64,000 nt of DNA, taken from assembly GCF_016650815.1 (NCBI RefSeq), contig NZ_JAEKEZ010000038.1, positions 1 through 64,000 of the forward strand, written 5' to 3'. This document shows positions 36,552 through 45,459 of the stretch, piece by piece. A model generated the notes under the pieces. That model was given only the letters and a program-made list of their open reading frames with translations, searched no databases and had not been told where the DNA came from. The stretch's first letter is position 1. Each line of letters opens with the position of its first letter. The stretch comes from Pseudomonas sp. TH31. Lineage in GTDB: Bacteria; Pseudomonadota; Gammaproteobacteria; Pseudomonadales; Pseudomonadaceae. The position numbers and the translations under genes are program-made.

Positions 36552-37567
36552 ATGAGCTTGAAAGACAAACTGCCCGGCGCACTGGGTTTCGGCACCGCCC
36601 CATTGGGCAACATGTTCCGTGCCATCCCGGAAGAAGAGGCGATGGCCACTGTGCACGCTGCCTGGGATGCTGGCGTGCGTTACTTCGATACGGCACCGTT
36701 TTACGGGTCGGGCCTGTCGGAGATTCGCCTGGGTGCTGCGCTGGCCCGATACAACCGCGACGATTACGTGCTGAGCAGCAAGGTCGGCCGGGTGATTCTC
36801 GATGAAGTCGAAGACACCGCGGCCCGTGACCTCGGCGAAAAAGTGGTGTGTTTGAACACGGCCGCCCGAACAAAATCGTCAATGACTACAGCGCCGACGC
36901 GACGCTGCGTTCGATCGAGGACAGCCTCAAGCGTTTGCAAACCGATCGCCTGGACATCGTTTGGGTGCACGACATCGCCCAGGACTTCTACGGTGATCAA
37001 TGGCTGGAATACTTCAACCAGGCCCGCACCGGGGCCTTCAAAGTGCTGACTCGTTTGCGCGAAGAAGGCGTGATCAAGGGCTGGGGGCTGGGCGTGAACA
37101 AGGTCGAGCCGTGCGAATTGACCCTCGACTTGACCGAAGCCCAGCCGGACGGTTTTCTGTTGGCCGGTCGCTACACGCTGCTCGACCATGAGCGTGCCCT
37201 GCAACGCTTGATGGACGCGGCGCTGGCGCAAAACGTCGAGATCGTCGTCGGTGGTCCTTACAGCTCGGGCATCCTGGCCGGTGGTGCGCACTTCGAATAC
37301 CAGAAGGCGAGCCCGGCGATCATTAATAAGGTCGAGCAGATTAAACGCATTGCTGCTGCACATGGCGTCAGCATCAAAGCGGCGGCGCTGCAGTTCTCCT
37401 TGGCTAACCCGGCGGTGGCGGCGGTGATTCCGGGTTCCAGCCGTCCTGACCGCATCGCTGAAGATGTGGCGGCGTTGACGGAGGTGATTCCTGCTGCGTT
37501 CTGGCAGGCGTTGCGTGAGGCGAAACTGATTTCTGAACGGGCGCCGTTACCGGGCGGTGTCGTATGA
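36552..37567 (+). CDS. Aldo/keto reductase, one apparent frameshift
   Basis: The protein resembles D-threo-aldose 1-dehydrogenase-type AKRs: GFGTAPLGNMF, YFDTAPFYGSGLSEIRLG with the catalytic Asp and Tyr, LSSKVGRVI with the catalytic Lys, and VIPGSSRPDRIAEDV near the end. The frame breaks in a run of five A at 36838-36842; six A give GEKSGVFEHGRPNKIVNDYS and a 338-residue protein of normal length. It would oxidise an aldose or similar with NAD(P). It is first in an operon and overlaps the SDR gene by four bases (ATGA). Confidence 0.85.
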
Positions 37568-38360
37568 AAATTGATCTGAGTGGCAAGTTGGCGATTGTCA
37601 GCGGCAGCACCGCCGGCATTGGCCTGGGCATCAGCAAGGCGTTGGCCGAGTGCGGCGCCACCGTGGTGGTGATCGGCCGCGACCCGGCCAAGGTTGAACA
37701 GGCGCTGACGAGCATTCTTGAACGGGTGCCGGGCGCGCAACTGCGTGGCCTGACTGCTGACCTGGGCACTGCCGAAGGCGCCGCGTTATTGTTCGCCGCC
37801 GAACCGCGAGCGGACATCCTGGTGAACAACCTCGGAATCTTCAACGAAGTGGATTTCTTCGATGCGCCGGACAGCGAGTGGACGCGCTTCTATGAAGTCA
37901 ACGTGATCTCCGGCGTGCGCCTGGCCCGGCATTACACGCCGGCCATGGTCAGCCAGGGCTGGGGCCGGGTGATCTTCCTGTCCTCGGAATCCGGGGTGGC
38001 GATCCCGGCCGACATGATCAACTATGGCGTGACCAAAAGCGCCAATCTGGCGGTGTCCCATGGCTTGGCCAAACGGTTGGCGGGCACCGGCGTGACGGTC
38101 AATGCAATCCTGCCCGGCCCGACCTTTACCGATGGCCTGGAACAGATGCTCAAGGCCGCCACGGCCGAGTCCGGCCGTAGCGCCCGGAAGAAGCCGACGC
38201 CTTCGTGCGCAAGGCTCGGCCCAGTTCAATCATCCAGCGCGTGGCCGATGTCGAAGAAGTTGCCAACCTGGTGGCGTACATCGCCTCGCCACTGTCCTCG
38301 GCCACTACCGGCGCTGCGTTGCGGGTCGATGGCGGTGTGGTCGACAGCATGGCAATCTGA
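37564..38360 (+). CDS. Short-chain dehydrogenase/reductase, one apparent frameshift
   Basis: The enzyme has SGSTAGIGLGIS as the cofactor loop, NNLG in place of NNAG, the active-site Ser in LSSESG and YGVTK as the YxxxK motif. Adding one C to CCC at 38183-38185 restores SGRSAPEEADAFVRKARP and a normal SDR end (GAALRVDGGVVDSMAI), giving 265 residues. It overlaps the AKR gene by four bases, so both act in one pathway, perhaps successive oxidations of a sugar or hydroxy acid. Confidence 0.85.
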
Positions 38361-38387
38361 ATTTCATTTATAGCGAGAGCATTTCAC

Positions 38388-38798
38388 ATGGCAACTGCAT
38401 CAGCGTTTATCGATATCCCGGCTTCGGCCGATGAGGTTTGGCAACTGATTGGCGGCTTCAACTCGCTGCCGGACTGGCTGCCGTTTATAGCCAAAAGCGA
38501 GTTGAGTGAAGGCGGGCGGGTGCGCAGCCTGGAGACGGCGGATGGGGCGGTGGTGGTGGAGCGCCTGCAAGCGTTCGACAACGCGGGCAGAACCTACAGC
38601 TACTCTATCGAACAAGCACCGTTCCCGGCGACCGATTACCTGGCGACTCTGCGGGTCGAAGCCCAAGGGCAGGGCGCCCGGGTGACCTGGTCCGGGCGCT
38701 TTGCCGCCAAAGGCGTGACCGACGAAGAAGTCGAAGCGCTGTTCAACGGCATCTACCAGGGCGGCCTCGAAGCGCTGCGCGCCAACTACCCGACCTGA
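38388..38798 (+). CDS. SRPBCC family protein
   Basis: The 136-residue protein has a START/SRPBCC fold typical of polyketide cyclase/dehydrase-like proteins: IDIPASADEVWQLIGGFNSL at the start, YSIEQAPFPATDYLATLRVE, and a long C-terminal helix. Such proteins bind hydrophobic small molecules in a deep pocket. It is the third gene of the AKR-SDR operon, 27 bp behind the SDR gene, so it may bind a pathway intermediate. Confidence 0.85.
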   Translation: MATASAFIDIPASADEVWQLIGGFNSLPDWLPFIAKSELSEGGRVRSLETADGAVVVERLQAFDNAGRTYSYSIEQAPFPATDYLATLRVEAQGQGARVTWSGRFAAKGVTDEEVEALFNGIYQGGLEALRANYPT

Positions 38799-38809
38799 CG
38801 TCAACCCCC

Positions 38810-38922
38810 GTAGGAGCTGCCGAAGGCTGCGATCTTTTGATCTTGCTTCTCCGCAATGCCGGTAAGATCAAGATCAAGATCAAGATCAAGATCAAAAGAT
38901 CGCAGCCTTCGGCAGCTCCTAC
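38810..38922. repeat. REPIN, GTAGGAG family, with AAGATC hexamer run
   Basis: The inverted REP pair contains a run of five AAGATC hexamers before the second REP (about 38867-38896). It lies between the convergent SRPBCC and kinase genes. Confidence 0.92.
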
Positions 38923-38934
38923 GGGGGATTTGTG

Positions 38935-40328
38935 TCAGGTCTGTGGGATCAAACTCTGCCGACAATCCAGCGCCAAACGCGCGCCGCCGCTGTCGCTGGT
39001 GCCGACGTCGAGGGTAAACCCGTGCAGGCTGACAATCGCCGCAACGATCGATAGCCCCAAGCCAAACCCACTCTGCTGATTACCGCCCTCAGCCCGATAG
39101 AACCGCTGGAATACCGCTTCACGTTCAGACGGAGGTATGCCGGGCCCGGAATCGAGCACTTCGATTCGTGTGTGCCCACCCTGATTGATCCCACGCAAAA
39201 TCACCTCGCCACCGGGCGGCGTGAATTTGATCGAGTTGCTCAACAGGTTCGCAATGGCTTCGAACAACAGCGCCCGATCACCATTGAGTGAAGGCAGGGA
39301 CGCGGGCAGTTGCAGTTGAAAAACCAGCTCGCCTTCTTCCGCCAGCGGCAGATAGAAGTCATGCAACTCCTGCAGCAGCGGCACCGGATCAAGCTGCACA
39401 AAGCCCGAACGACGCTGACGATCCTCCAGTTCGGAAATTCGCAGCAACCCGCGAAACCGTGCCATCAAGGTGTCGGCCTCGGCCATTACCGAATCCAGTT
39501 GCTGCGCCAGGGGCGAGCTCTGGTCGGCCTGTTGCTGAATCCGGTACAACTGCGCTCGCAGGCGGGTCAGTGGGGTACGCAGGTCATGAGCGATGTTGTC
39601 ACATACGCCTTTGACCTCGTTCATCAGGCGCTCGATGCGCTCGAGCATGGCATTGACGATGGCGGCGAGCATGTCCAGTTCGTCGCGCCGGTTGGACAGT
39701 GGCAAACGGCGGGTCAAGTCGCCGGCGACGATGGCTTCGGCACTGGCCTGGATCGCGCGGATGCGCCGCAGCGGACGGCGGCGTAACAAATGCCAGCCGG
39801 CGATGCCGGGCAGGATCGTCAGGGACACCCCCAGAACAGCGCGCGGAGGATGATCCGGGTGACGGCAAACAACGAACCGTTGTCGCGCACCAGCACCAGC
39901 CAGCGACCGTCCAGCGTCGGGGTCGCCACGGCGTCGCAGCTGTCTTCGGGCAAGGTCGGGTCGTCGGACTCGGCGCAGTCCGCGAGCATGTGGATCCGGG
40001 CGTCCAGCGGCAGATCCGACGGTATCTCGCGCAGGGCGCCGCTGAGGTAGCGATGCTCGGCGTCGAACAGGCCATAGGCATCGATGCCGCGGATGTCGAA
40101 GGTCATGCTGGCGGCGAGGGCATCCACCAGTTGTTCACCCTGGAAGCGCGAAAACAGATGTTGGCGCTGCATCAGCGAATGCTTGGCGAGGTTGTCCAGA
40201 TAGCCGGAGACTTCGTAGTACATGACCCCCATGAGGATCCCGCTCCAGGCCACGAACAGTGAACTGTAGAGCGCCAGCAAACGGCTGCTGGAAGAGCGCC
40301 AGCCTTTAGAGGGGTTCAGCAATGACAT
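38935..40328 (-). CDS. Sensor histidine kinase, one apparent frameshift
   Basis: The N-terminal part has a membrane span (LLALYSSLFVAWSGILMGV) and a periplasmic region. After a second span come HAMP (ASAEAIVAGDLTRRLPL), the H-box NIAHDLRTPLTRLR, an N-box (NLLSNSIKFTPPG) and G-boxes (LDSGPGIPPSE, GFGLGLSIVAAIVSLHG). The frame breaks within the second span; adding one C to CCCCC at 39828-39832 gives FWGVSLTILPG and a 464-residue kinase. It overlaps the response regulator gene by 23 bases and is its cognate partner. The signal is not evident. Confidence 0.87.
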
Positions 40329-40989
40329 ACCCCGAACCTCGCACAGTCCGGATCAGTGGGACATTGCCGGGCGGGTCGATCTTCTTGCGCAAACGGCCGA
40401 TGTGCACGTCGATCAGGTTGGTGCCGGGGTCGAAGTGGTAACCCCAGACTTCTTCGAAAATCATCATTCGCGACAGAATCTGTCCGGTGTTGCGCATCAG
40501 GAACTCCAACAGCTTGTATTCGGTAGGCAGCAGCGTCAGCAATTCGCCATTGCGGCTGGCTTCGTGGCTGATCAGGTTCAGTTCCAGATCCGCCACCCGC
40601 AGCGTAGTGGCGTGGGAGCTGACCGTGTTTTGCCGGCGCAGCAACACTTCCACCCGCGCCGCCATTTCATCGGTGGCGAAGGGTTTGGTCAGGTAATCGT
40701 CGCCACCGGCCCGCAGGCCTCGCACGCGTTCGTCGACGTCGGAGAGGGCGCTGATCATCAGAATCGGCGTGGCCACGCCCATGGTCCGCAGCGTGGTGAC
40801 AATCGCCAGGCCATCGAGCTCCGGCAACATGCGGTCGAGGGTGATCAGGTCGTAGTGACCGCTGACCGCTCGCGCCAGGCCTTCACGACCATTGTCTACC
40901 CAGTCCACTTCCAGACCGTGGCTGCTCAGTTCAGCCACGATTTCCCGCGCGGTCACGGCGTCGTCTTCGATGGTCAAGATTCGAGTCAT
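40306..40989 (-). CDS. OmpR family response regulator
   Basis: The 227-residue protein has a receiver domain (acidic pair in IEDDAVTAREIV, phospho-acceptor in LITLDRMLPELDG, Lys in YLTKPFA) and a C-terminal winged helix (LLPTEYKLLEFLMRN, DVHIGRLRKKID, VRGSGYVI). ATG 40989 gives the standard MTRILTIEDD start. Translation continues into the kinase gene through an overlap. It is probably phosphorylated by that kinase. Confidence 0.92.
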   Translation of the reverse strand: MTRILTIEDDAVTAREIVAELSSHGLEVDWVDNGREGLARAVSGHYDLITLDRMLPELDGLAIVTTLRTMGVATPILMISALSDVDERVRGLRAGGDDYLTKPFATDEMAARVEVLLRRQNTVSSHATTLRVADLELNLISHEASRNGELLTLLPTEYKLLEFLMRNTGQILSRMMIFEEVWGYHFDPGTNLIDVHIGRLRKKIDPPGNVPLIRTVRGSGYVIAEPL

Positions 40990-41157
40990 AGGGCGGGGCC
41001 TGCTAATCGGTTCATTACAGAGTGAGGGCATTTTGCCAAGAAATGCTCGCGGCTTAGTAAATTAACTTTCATGTTGCTTCAACAACCTGGCGAGCGCGGC
41101 GTTAATTTGCCTGGAAGGTTGATATCATCGTGCCATGACTTTGACAGGGGTTTCACT

Positions 41158-41493
41158 GTGCGCACGCTGATTCGCCGTGGCTGGATGCCGATATTGTTGC
41201 TGTTACTAACCGTTGCCAGCTCAGCCACATGGGCTGGCAATACTCCATGTTCAGGGAAGAAGGGCGGGATTGATCGCTGCGACGGCGATCTGTTTTTGTG
41301 TAATGACGGCTCCATCAGTGCCTCGAAAAAGAGTTGTTCAGCCCTGTATGGCGGCCCGCGTCAGGCGCGGCCCGCGTCGTTTTTATACAGCAGCGATGGC
41401 TGTGCGTGCGGCACCGGTTCTTTTTGCACCGGGCCGCGGGGCGGGGTGTATTGCCTGACGCCCAGCGGTAATAAAAGCTACAAGCGCAAGTAG
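41158..41493 (+). CDS. Small exported Cys-rich protein
   Basis: A GTG start at 41158 after AGGGG gives a 111-residue protein. It has a signal peptide (RRGWMPILLLLLTVASSATW, cut after AWA) and a mature domain with eight Cys in CSGKKGGIDRCDGDLFLCND, SKKSCS, GCACGTGSFC and YCLT. The pattern suggests four disulfides and a compact extracytoplasmic domain. I know of similar hypothetical proteins but no function. It is divergent from the OmpR/kinase pair, which could control it. Confidence 0.72.
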   Translation: MRTLIRRGWMPILLLLLTVASSATWAGNTPCSGKKGGIDRCDGDLFLCNDGSISASKKSCSALYGGPRQARPASFLYSSDGCACGTGSFCTGPRGGVYCLTPSGNKSYKRK

Positions 41494-41634
41494 GCTGCTC
41501 AACCTCAAATGCTCGCATTGCGCTCAATGCATAAAACCCGCTGATATTAACCAGCTCTTGCAAAATGCATGGTCGAAAAATCCGGATTGTTTCTTAATCT
41601 TTTGAAAATTAAAGATTTATTTAAAGTTGGCGAC
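41494..41634. other. AT-rich intergenic region
   Basis: About 140 bp, strongly A+T-rich from 41575 (TTTGAAAATTAAAGATTTAT), lie upstream of the sigma54 promoter. An enhancer-binding protein or IHF could bind here, as is usual for such promoters, but I see no paired upstream site that I would name. Confidence 0.4.
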
Positions 41635-41650
41635 TGGCACGGTGCCTGCA
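41635..41650 (+). promoter_or_regulatory. Sigma54 (RpoN) promoter
   Basis: TGGCACG-N4-CTGCA matches the -24/-12 consensus TGGCACG-N4-TTGCA at all but one position, with exact spacing of GG and GC. Transcription would start near 41661, about 45 bases before the membrane protein gene. This is the best sigma54 site I noticed in the window. Confidence 0.72.
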
Positions 41651-41704
41651 ATTGCTCTTTCGACGAGTTGTAACACCATCTTTCATGCCTGGAGCTTCAT
41701 AATA

Positions 41705-42646
41705 ATGAATAGATCTTCTGAGGGTTTTTATCCTGCCGCAGATGAATCAAGCACGCTCTCGGGCGTGTCCTGGGGCGCGATCTTCGCCGGGGCTGCTGCG
41801 GCAGCGGCGTTGTCGTTGATTCTGGTGTTGCTCGGCTTCGGGCTGGGCTTTTCGGCTGTTTCACCGTGGGCCAGCGAGGGCGTCAGCGCCAAGGCCCTGG
41901 GCGTTTCAACGATTGTCTGGCTGGCCTTCACGCAAATCATTGCCTCCGGGCTCGGCGGTTACATTGCCGGGCGCCTGCGGGTGAAGTGGGCCAACATGCA
42001 TGGCGATGAAGTCTATTTCCGTGACACCGCCCATGGCTTCCTGGCCTGGTGCGTGGCAACGCTGGTGACGGCGACCCTGGTGGTCGGCTCGGTCAGCAGC
42101 ATCGTCAACGGTGGTGTGCAGGCCGGGGCGAGTGTCGCCGGCGGTGCCGCCAGTGCCATGAGTCAGGCTGCGGGGACCGCTGCCAGCAACAGCAACAGTG
42201 ATCCGTACGGCTACTTTGTCGACAGCCTGCTGCGCGATGATCGCCCGGCCGCCGTCGGCGATGACGCGGCCCGTGGCACTGTCACCCGGATCTTCGTGCG
42301 CACCTTGGGCAGCGACGGCCAACTGGCTGCCGAAGACCGGATCTACCTCGCGCAACGGGTCGCCCAGCGCACCAACCTGACCCAGGCCGATGCCGAACGC
42401 CGTGTCGACGAAGTCTTTGCCAAGGCTCACAAAGCCGTGGATGACGCCAAACTCGCCGCCAGACAAGCTGCCGATACCGCCGCCAAAGTCGCTGCCTGGA
42501 CCGCGTTGTGGATGTTCGTTGCGCTGCTGGCCGGTGCGTTTTTCGCCAGCCTTGCCGCTACCTTCGGCGGTCGCCGCCGGGATGCCGTGGTGTACCTGGA
42601 ATCCGATGCCTACGTGACCACCACCGCGCTGCCACCTGTTCGCTAA
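41705..42646 (+). CDS. Inner-membrane protein of unknown function
   Basis: The 313-residue protein has three Gly/Ala-rich membrane segments in its first 130 residues (SWGAIFAGAAAAAALSLILV, VSTIVWLAFTQIIASGLGGY, FLAWCVATLVTATLVVGS), then a soluble, probably periplasmic, helical region of Asp/Ala/Arg-rich sequence, and a last span (WTALWMFVALLAGAFFASLA). Similar proteins are annotated only as hypothetical. It is preceded by a sigma54 promoter and followed after 14 bp by the 24-residue microprotein gene. The sigma54 control suggests a nitrogen, motility or envelope-stress link, which is inference. Confidence 0.75.
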   Translation: MNRSSEGFYPAADESSTLSGVSWGAIFAGAAAAAALSLILVLLGFGLGFSAVSPWASEGVSAKALGVSTIVWLAFTQIIASGLGGYIAGRLRVKWANMHGDEVYFRDTAHGFLAWCVATLVTATLVVGSVSSIVNGGVQAGASVAGGAASAMSQAAGTAASNSNSDPYGYFVDSLLRDDRPAAVGDDAARGTVTRIFVRTLGSDGQLAAEDRIYLAQRVAQRTNLTQADAERRVDEVFAKAHKAVDDAKLAARQAADTAAKVAAWTALWMFVALLAGAFFASLAATFGGRRRDAVVYLESDAYVTTTALPPVR

Positions 42647-42660
42647 CCGGGAGAATCATC

Positions 42661-42735
42661 ATGCGCTCACTACTTCTGTTCTTTCTCGGCGTGCCAATCC
42701 CGATCATCATTCTGATCGCCTTGTTCATGCACTGA
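42661..42735 (+). CDS. 24-residue membrane microprotein
   Basis: GGGAGA precedes an ATG encoding 24 residues that begin MRSLLLFFLGVPIPIIILIA and end with His. Almost the whole chain is one hydrophobic helix with a Pro-Ile-Pro kink, ideal for a single membrane span. I recall similar tiny proteins beside the same kind of membrane gene in pseudomonads, but cannot verify this here. It lies 14 bp behind the larger membrane protein gene and probably acts with it. Confidence 0.72.
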   Translation: MRSLLLFFLGVPIPIIILIALFMH

Positions 42736-42836
42736 TCCCGCTGAGGCACATGCCTCTGCCTCTGCCTCTGCCGCTTCTGCCTCTGGTAGAAGCGGCGTTT
42801 TGCTTTCTAGGGCAATATGCAATGAGAGTTATCCCT

Positions 42837-42924
42837 GTGGGAGCGGGCTTGCTCGCGAAAGCGGTCGAACATTCAGCATTATTGTTGACTGATACACCGC
42901 TTTCGCGAGCAAGCCCGCTCCCAC
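42837..42924. repeat. REPIN, GTGGGAG family
   Basis: An inverted pair of GTGGGAGCGGGCTTGCTCGC copies with a short loop separates the microprotein gene from the next membrane protein gene. Confidence 0.92.
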
Positions 42925-42955
42925 ATTTAATTTGTGTACATCAAGGAGAACCAGT

Positions 42956-43495
42956 TTGGACAAGAAGGAAATCAAACAGCAAATCGTGGCCATGCTCGAT
43001 GCCGGACGCTCCAGAACCGAAACGTTCAAGGCGTTCTCCGGTGGGGCGATCAAGGACCGCGTGCTGGCTTATTTGATCGGCGCGCACCCGGCCCCGGCGC
43101 GTATTGAGCAGCATCAAGGCAAGATCAAGACGCTGCTTGTATTGACGGTCGCTCAAGCAGTGCTCGGTGCTGTTGCAGGGTTCTTCCTCGGTTCGATGAT
43201 CGGCCCCAAGGCGACGGTGTTTTTCACCCTGTTCGCCGCGCTCGTTCCCCTCTGGTTTGCGTATGGCTTCTACAAGAATCGGGCGCAGTTCTACACCGTC
43301 TACGTCATCCTTTCCATCAGCCAGCTTCCGCGCTTGTTCAAAGACTTTGCCGAGGACCCGGTCTCGACCCTGATTGGCGTCGCGATCACCCTGGGCATGG
43401 TGTTTTTTGTCGCCTGGCTCAAGACGCTGCTGTTTCCCGACCTGGCTTTTTTCGGCCCGAAAAAAATCAAGGGGCAGTACGTGTTTTCCAACTGA
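42956..43495 (+). CDS. Membrane protein of unknown function, TTG start
   Basis: AAGGAGA seven bases upstream selects a TTG start at 42956, giving 179 residues. The N-terminal 55 residues are soluble and charged (KKEIKQQIVAMLDAGRSRTE), resembling a small helical DNA- or protein-binding segment. Four hydrophobic segments follow (LLVLTVAQAVLGAVAGFFLG, VFFTLFAALVPLWFAYGFY, TLIGVAITLGMVFFVAWL among them). I do not recognise the family. It stands alone between a REPIN and the hcn leader. Confidence 0.65.
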   Translation: MDKKEIKQQIVAMLDAGRSRTETFKAFSGGAIKDRVLAYLIGAHPAPARIEQHQGKIKTLLVLTVAQAVLGAVAGFFLGSMIGPKATVFFTLFAALVPLWFAYGFYKNRAQFYTVYVILSISQLPRLFKDFAEDPVSTLIGVAITLGMVFFVAWLKTLLFPDLAFFGPKKIKGQYVFSN

Positions 43496-43558
43496 CGGCC
43501 GGGGCAGCACGGGGTGGGTTTCACTGGCGTGGATCAATATTTCGAAGCGAAATATCGC

Positions 43559-43572
43559 TTAACGTAAATCAA
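43559..43572 (+). promoter_or_regulatory. Candidate ANR/FNR box of the hcn promoter
   Basis: TTAAC-GTAA-ATCAA has a perfect right half and a 3/5 left half of the TTGAT-N4-ATCAA consensus. A possible -10 element TACAGT (43597-43602) places the box near -42, the class II activator position. ANR control of hcnABC under low oxygen is established in other fluorescent pseudomonads. Confidence 0.6.
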
Positions 43573-43691
43573 TCAAGCCCTCGCTGCGGCATCAACTACA
43601 GTGCTTTGGTGCGCAGCTATTGCTGCCGACGAAGTACCAGTGCAGACCTTCTCGTTTTTTGCGTATCAGTTGGCCGGCAACGTGTAGTGCA

Positions 43692-43731
43692 GCATGGAGC
43701 TGGCAAACCCACCTGAACCTTTCATGGAAGA
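43692..43731 (+). promoter_or_regulatory. RsmA/RsmE-type GGA sites in the hcnA leader
   Basis: TCATGGAAGA at 43722-43731 matches the Rsm consensus (A/T)CANGGANG(T/A) at every position and includes the hcnA Shine-Dalgarno sequence. A second, weaker GGA site is GCATGGAGCT at 43692-43701. Gac/Rsm translational repression of hcnA is known in related strains, and this layout fits it. Confidence 0.7.
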
Positions 43732-43739
43732 ACATCGCA

Positions 43740-44054
43740 ATGCAACGCTTAGACAGAACCTTCGATATCCAGCCGCTGGTACGGGCGGATATGACTTTGC
43801 ACATCAACGGCCAAGCGGTCAGCGCCGCCATCGGCGAAACCGTCCTCACGGTCATTCAATCCCTTGGCCTGCGCCAGGTGGCTCGCAACGATCACGATCA
43901 AATCAGCGGCGCCTATTGCGGCATGGGCGTGTGCCAATGCTGCCTGGTGAAAATCAATGGCCGGCACAAGCGCCGCGCCTGCCAGACCGTCGTGCGTGAC
44001 GGCATGATCGTCGAAACCCAGGTCAATCGCATCGCCGAGCTGGAGGCTTTATGA
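43740..44054 (+). CDS. hcnA: Hydrogen cyanide synthase subunit HcnA
   Basis: The 104-residue protein is a [2Fe-2S] ferredoxin-like subunit with the Cys pattern YCGMGVCQCCLVKINGRHKR and then CQTVV. Its length and the RQVARNDHDQISGAYCGMGV segment match HcnA, which with HcnB and HcnC oxidises glycine to HCN and CO2 at the membrane. GGAAGA precedes the ATG. The stop overlaps the hcnB start. Opine- or proline-oxidase ferredoxin subunits are the alternative, but the three-gene set and sizes (104, 469, 419) favour hcn. Confidence 0.88.
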   Translation: MQRLDRTFDIQPLVRADMTLHINGQAVSAAIGETVLTVIQSLGLRQVARNDHDQISGAYCGMGVCQCCLVKINGRHKRRACQTVVRDGMIVETQVNRIAELEAL

Positions 44055-45459
44055 GCCTGCATCCGGTGATCGTCGGCGGCGGGCCGGCGGGCATGGCCGC
44101 GGCCATTGAACTGGCCCGCCATGGCGTGCGTAGCACCTTGCTGGAAGAAGCTTCGCGACTCGGCGGTGTGGTCTATCGCGGACCGCTGCGCGACGGCGTC
44201 CAGCTCGACTACCTGGGGCCGCGTTACTCCGAGATCCTCAGCCGATTGCACGGCGAGTTTGAGGAACAGTCGGGGCTGATCGACGTGCGCTTGAACCATC
44301 GCGTGGTCGGTGCCGAGGGCACTCGGGCATTGGTGGTGCTGGACGCCGATGAGCATCTGCACGAGATCGCCTACCCGCAATTGCTGCTGGCTGCCGGTTG
44401 CCACGAGCGCAGCGTGCCGTTTCCTGGCTGGACCTTGCCCGGTGTGATCCTGCTCGGCGGGTTGCAGCTGCAAATCAAGAGCGGGGTGGTCAAGCCCCAA
44501 GGGCCGGTGGTCATTACCGGTACCGGGCCGTTGCTGCCGCTGGTGGCGTGTCAGTTGCACGCCTCCGGGGTAACAGTCGCCGGCGTTTATGAAGCGTGCT
44601 CGTTCGGCAAGATCGCCCGGAAAGCCTGGCGCTGCTGAATAAACCGCAGCTATTTCTCGATGGCCTGAGCATGTTGGCGTTCATGAAAATGCACGGCATC
44701 CCCATGTATTACGGTTGGGGCGTGGTCGAGGCCAGGGGCGATGGCGAGTTGCAATCGGTCACCGTGGCGCCGTATTCGCGCACCTGGGTGCCGGACCTGA
44801 GCCGCGCCGAACAGGTCGCCGCCCAGACCCTGGCGGTCGGTTACGGCTTCATTCCTCGCACTCAGCTCAGTCAGCAAATGGGCCTGAACCACGGCTTCAG
44901 CGACGACGGCTACCTGCGGGCCAACGCCAATATCTGGCAGCAAAGCAATGAGCCTCACGTCCATCTGGCCGGCGACATGGGCGGGATTCGCGGCGGTGAA
45001 GCGGCGATGCTGGCAGGGCGGATCGCGGCGCTATCGATGCTGCTGCAACGGGATGTTCTGGACACGGAGCTGGCGCTGGTCAGGCGTGACCGCTTCCTGT
45101 CCAAGCTCAAGGCGATTGTGCGCTTCCGTGCGGCGGTTGACCGCTACACCGGGCGCGGTGCCGGGCAGACCGCTTTGCCGGCCGCGGACACCGTGATCTG
45201 CCGCTGCGAGCACGCCACACGCGCCGACATTGACCGGGCGCTGGAACAGGGCGTGCAAGACATGGCCAGCCTGAAAATGCGCACCCGCGTCAGCATGGGC
45301 GACTGTCAGGGGCGGATGTGCGTCGGCTATTGCAGCGACCGGCTGCGCGAAGCCACCGGGCGCCAGGATGTGGGCTGGTTGCGACCACGCTTTCCGATCG
45401 ACCCGATTCCGTTTTCAGCCTTTCATAACGCCGCCACGGAGGCCGCCAGCCATGAGTAA
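44051..45459 (+). CDS. hcnB: Hydrogen cyanide synthase subunit HcnB, one apparent frameshift
   Basis: The protein starts with an FAD-binding Rossmann motif (VIVGGGPAGMAAAIELARHG) and has a C-terminal BFD-like iron-sulfur segment (ICRCEHATRADIDRAL, then CQGRMCVGYC). Frames meet at a CCC run (44616-44618); one extra C gives GKIAPESLALLNKPQLFLDG and 469 residues, the size of HcnB. It overlaps both neighbours, so the three subunits are translationally coupled. A truly broken hcnB would abolish cyanogenesis, so checking this base matters. Confidence 0.87.

Noticed and set aside
36838..36842. Programmed ribosomal frameshift in the AKR gene (A run)
   Set aside because: Similar breaks occur in many unrelated genes in varied runs, so a common sequencing cause is more likely than programmed shifting.
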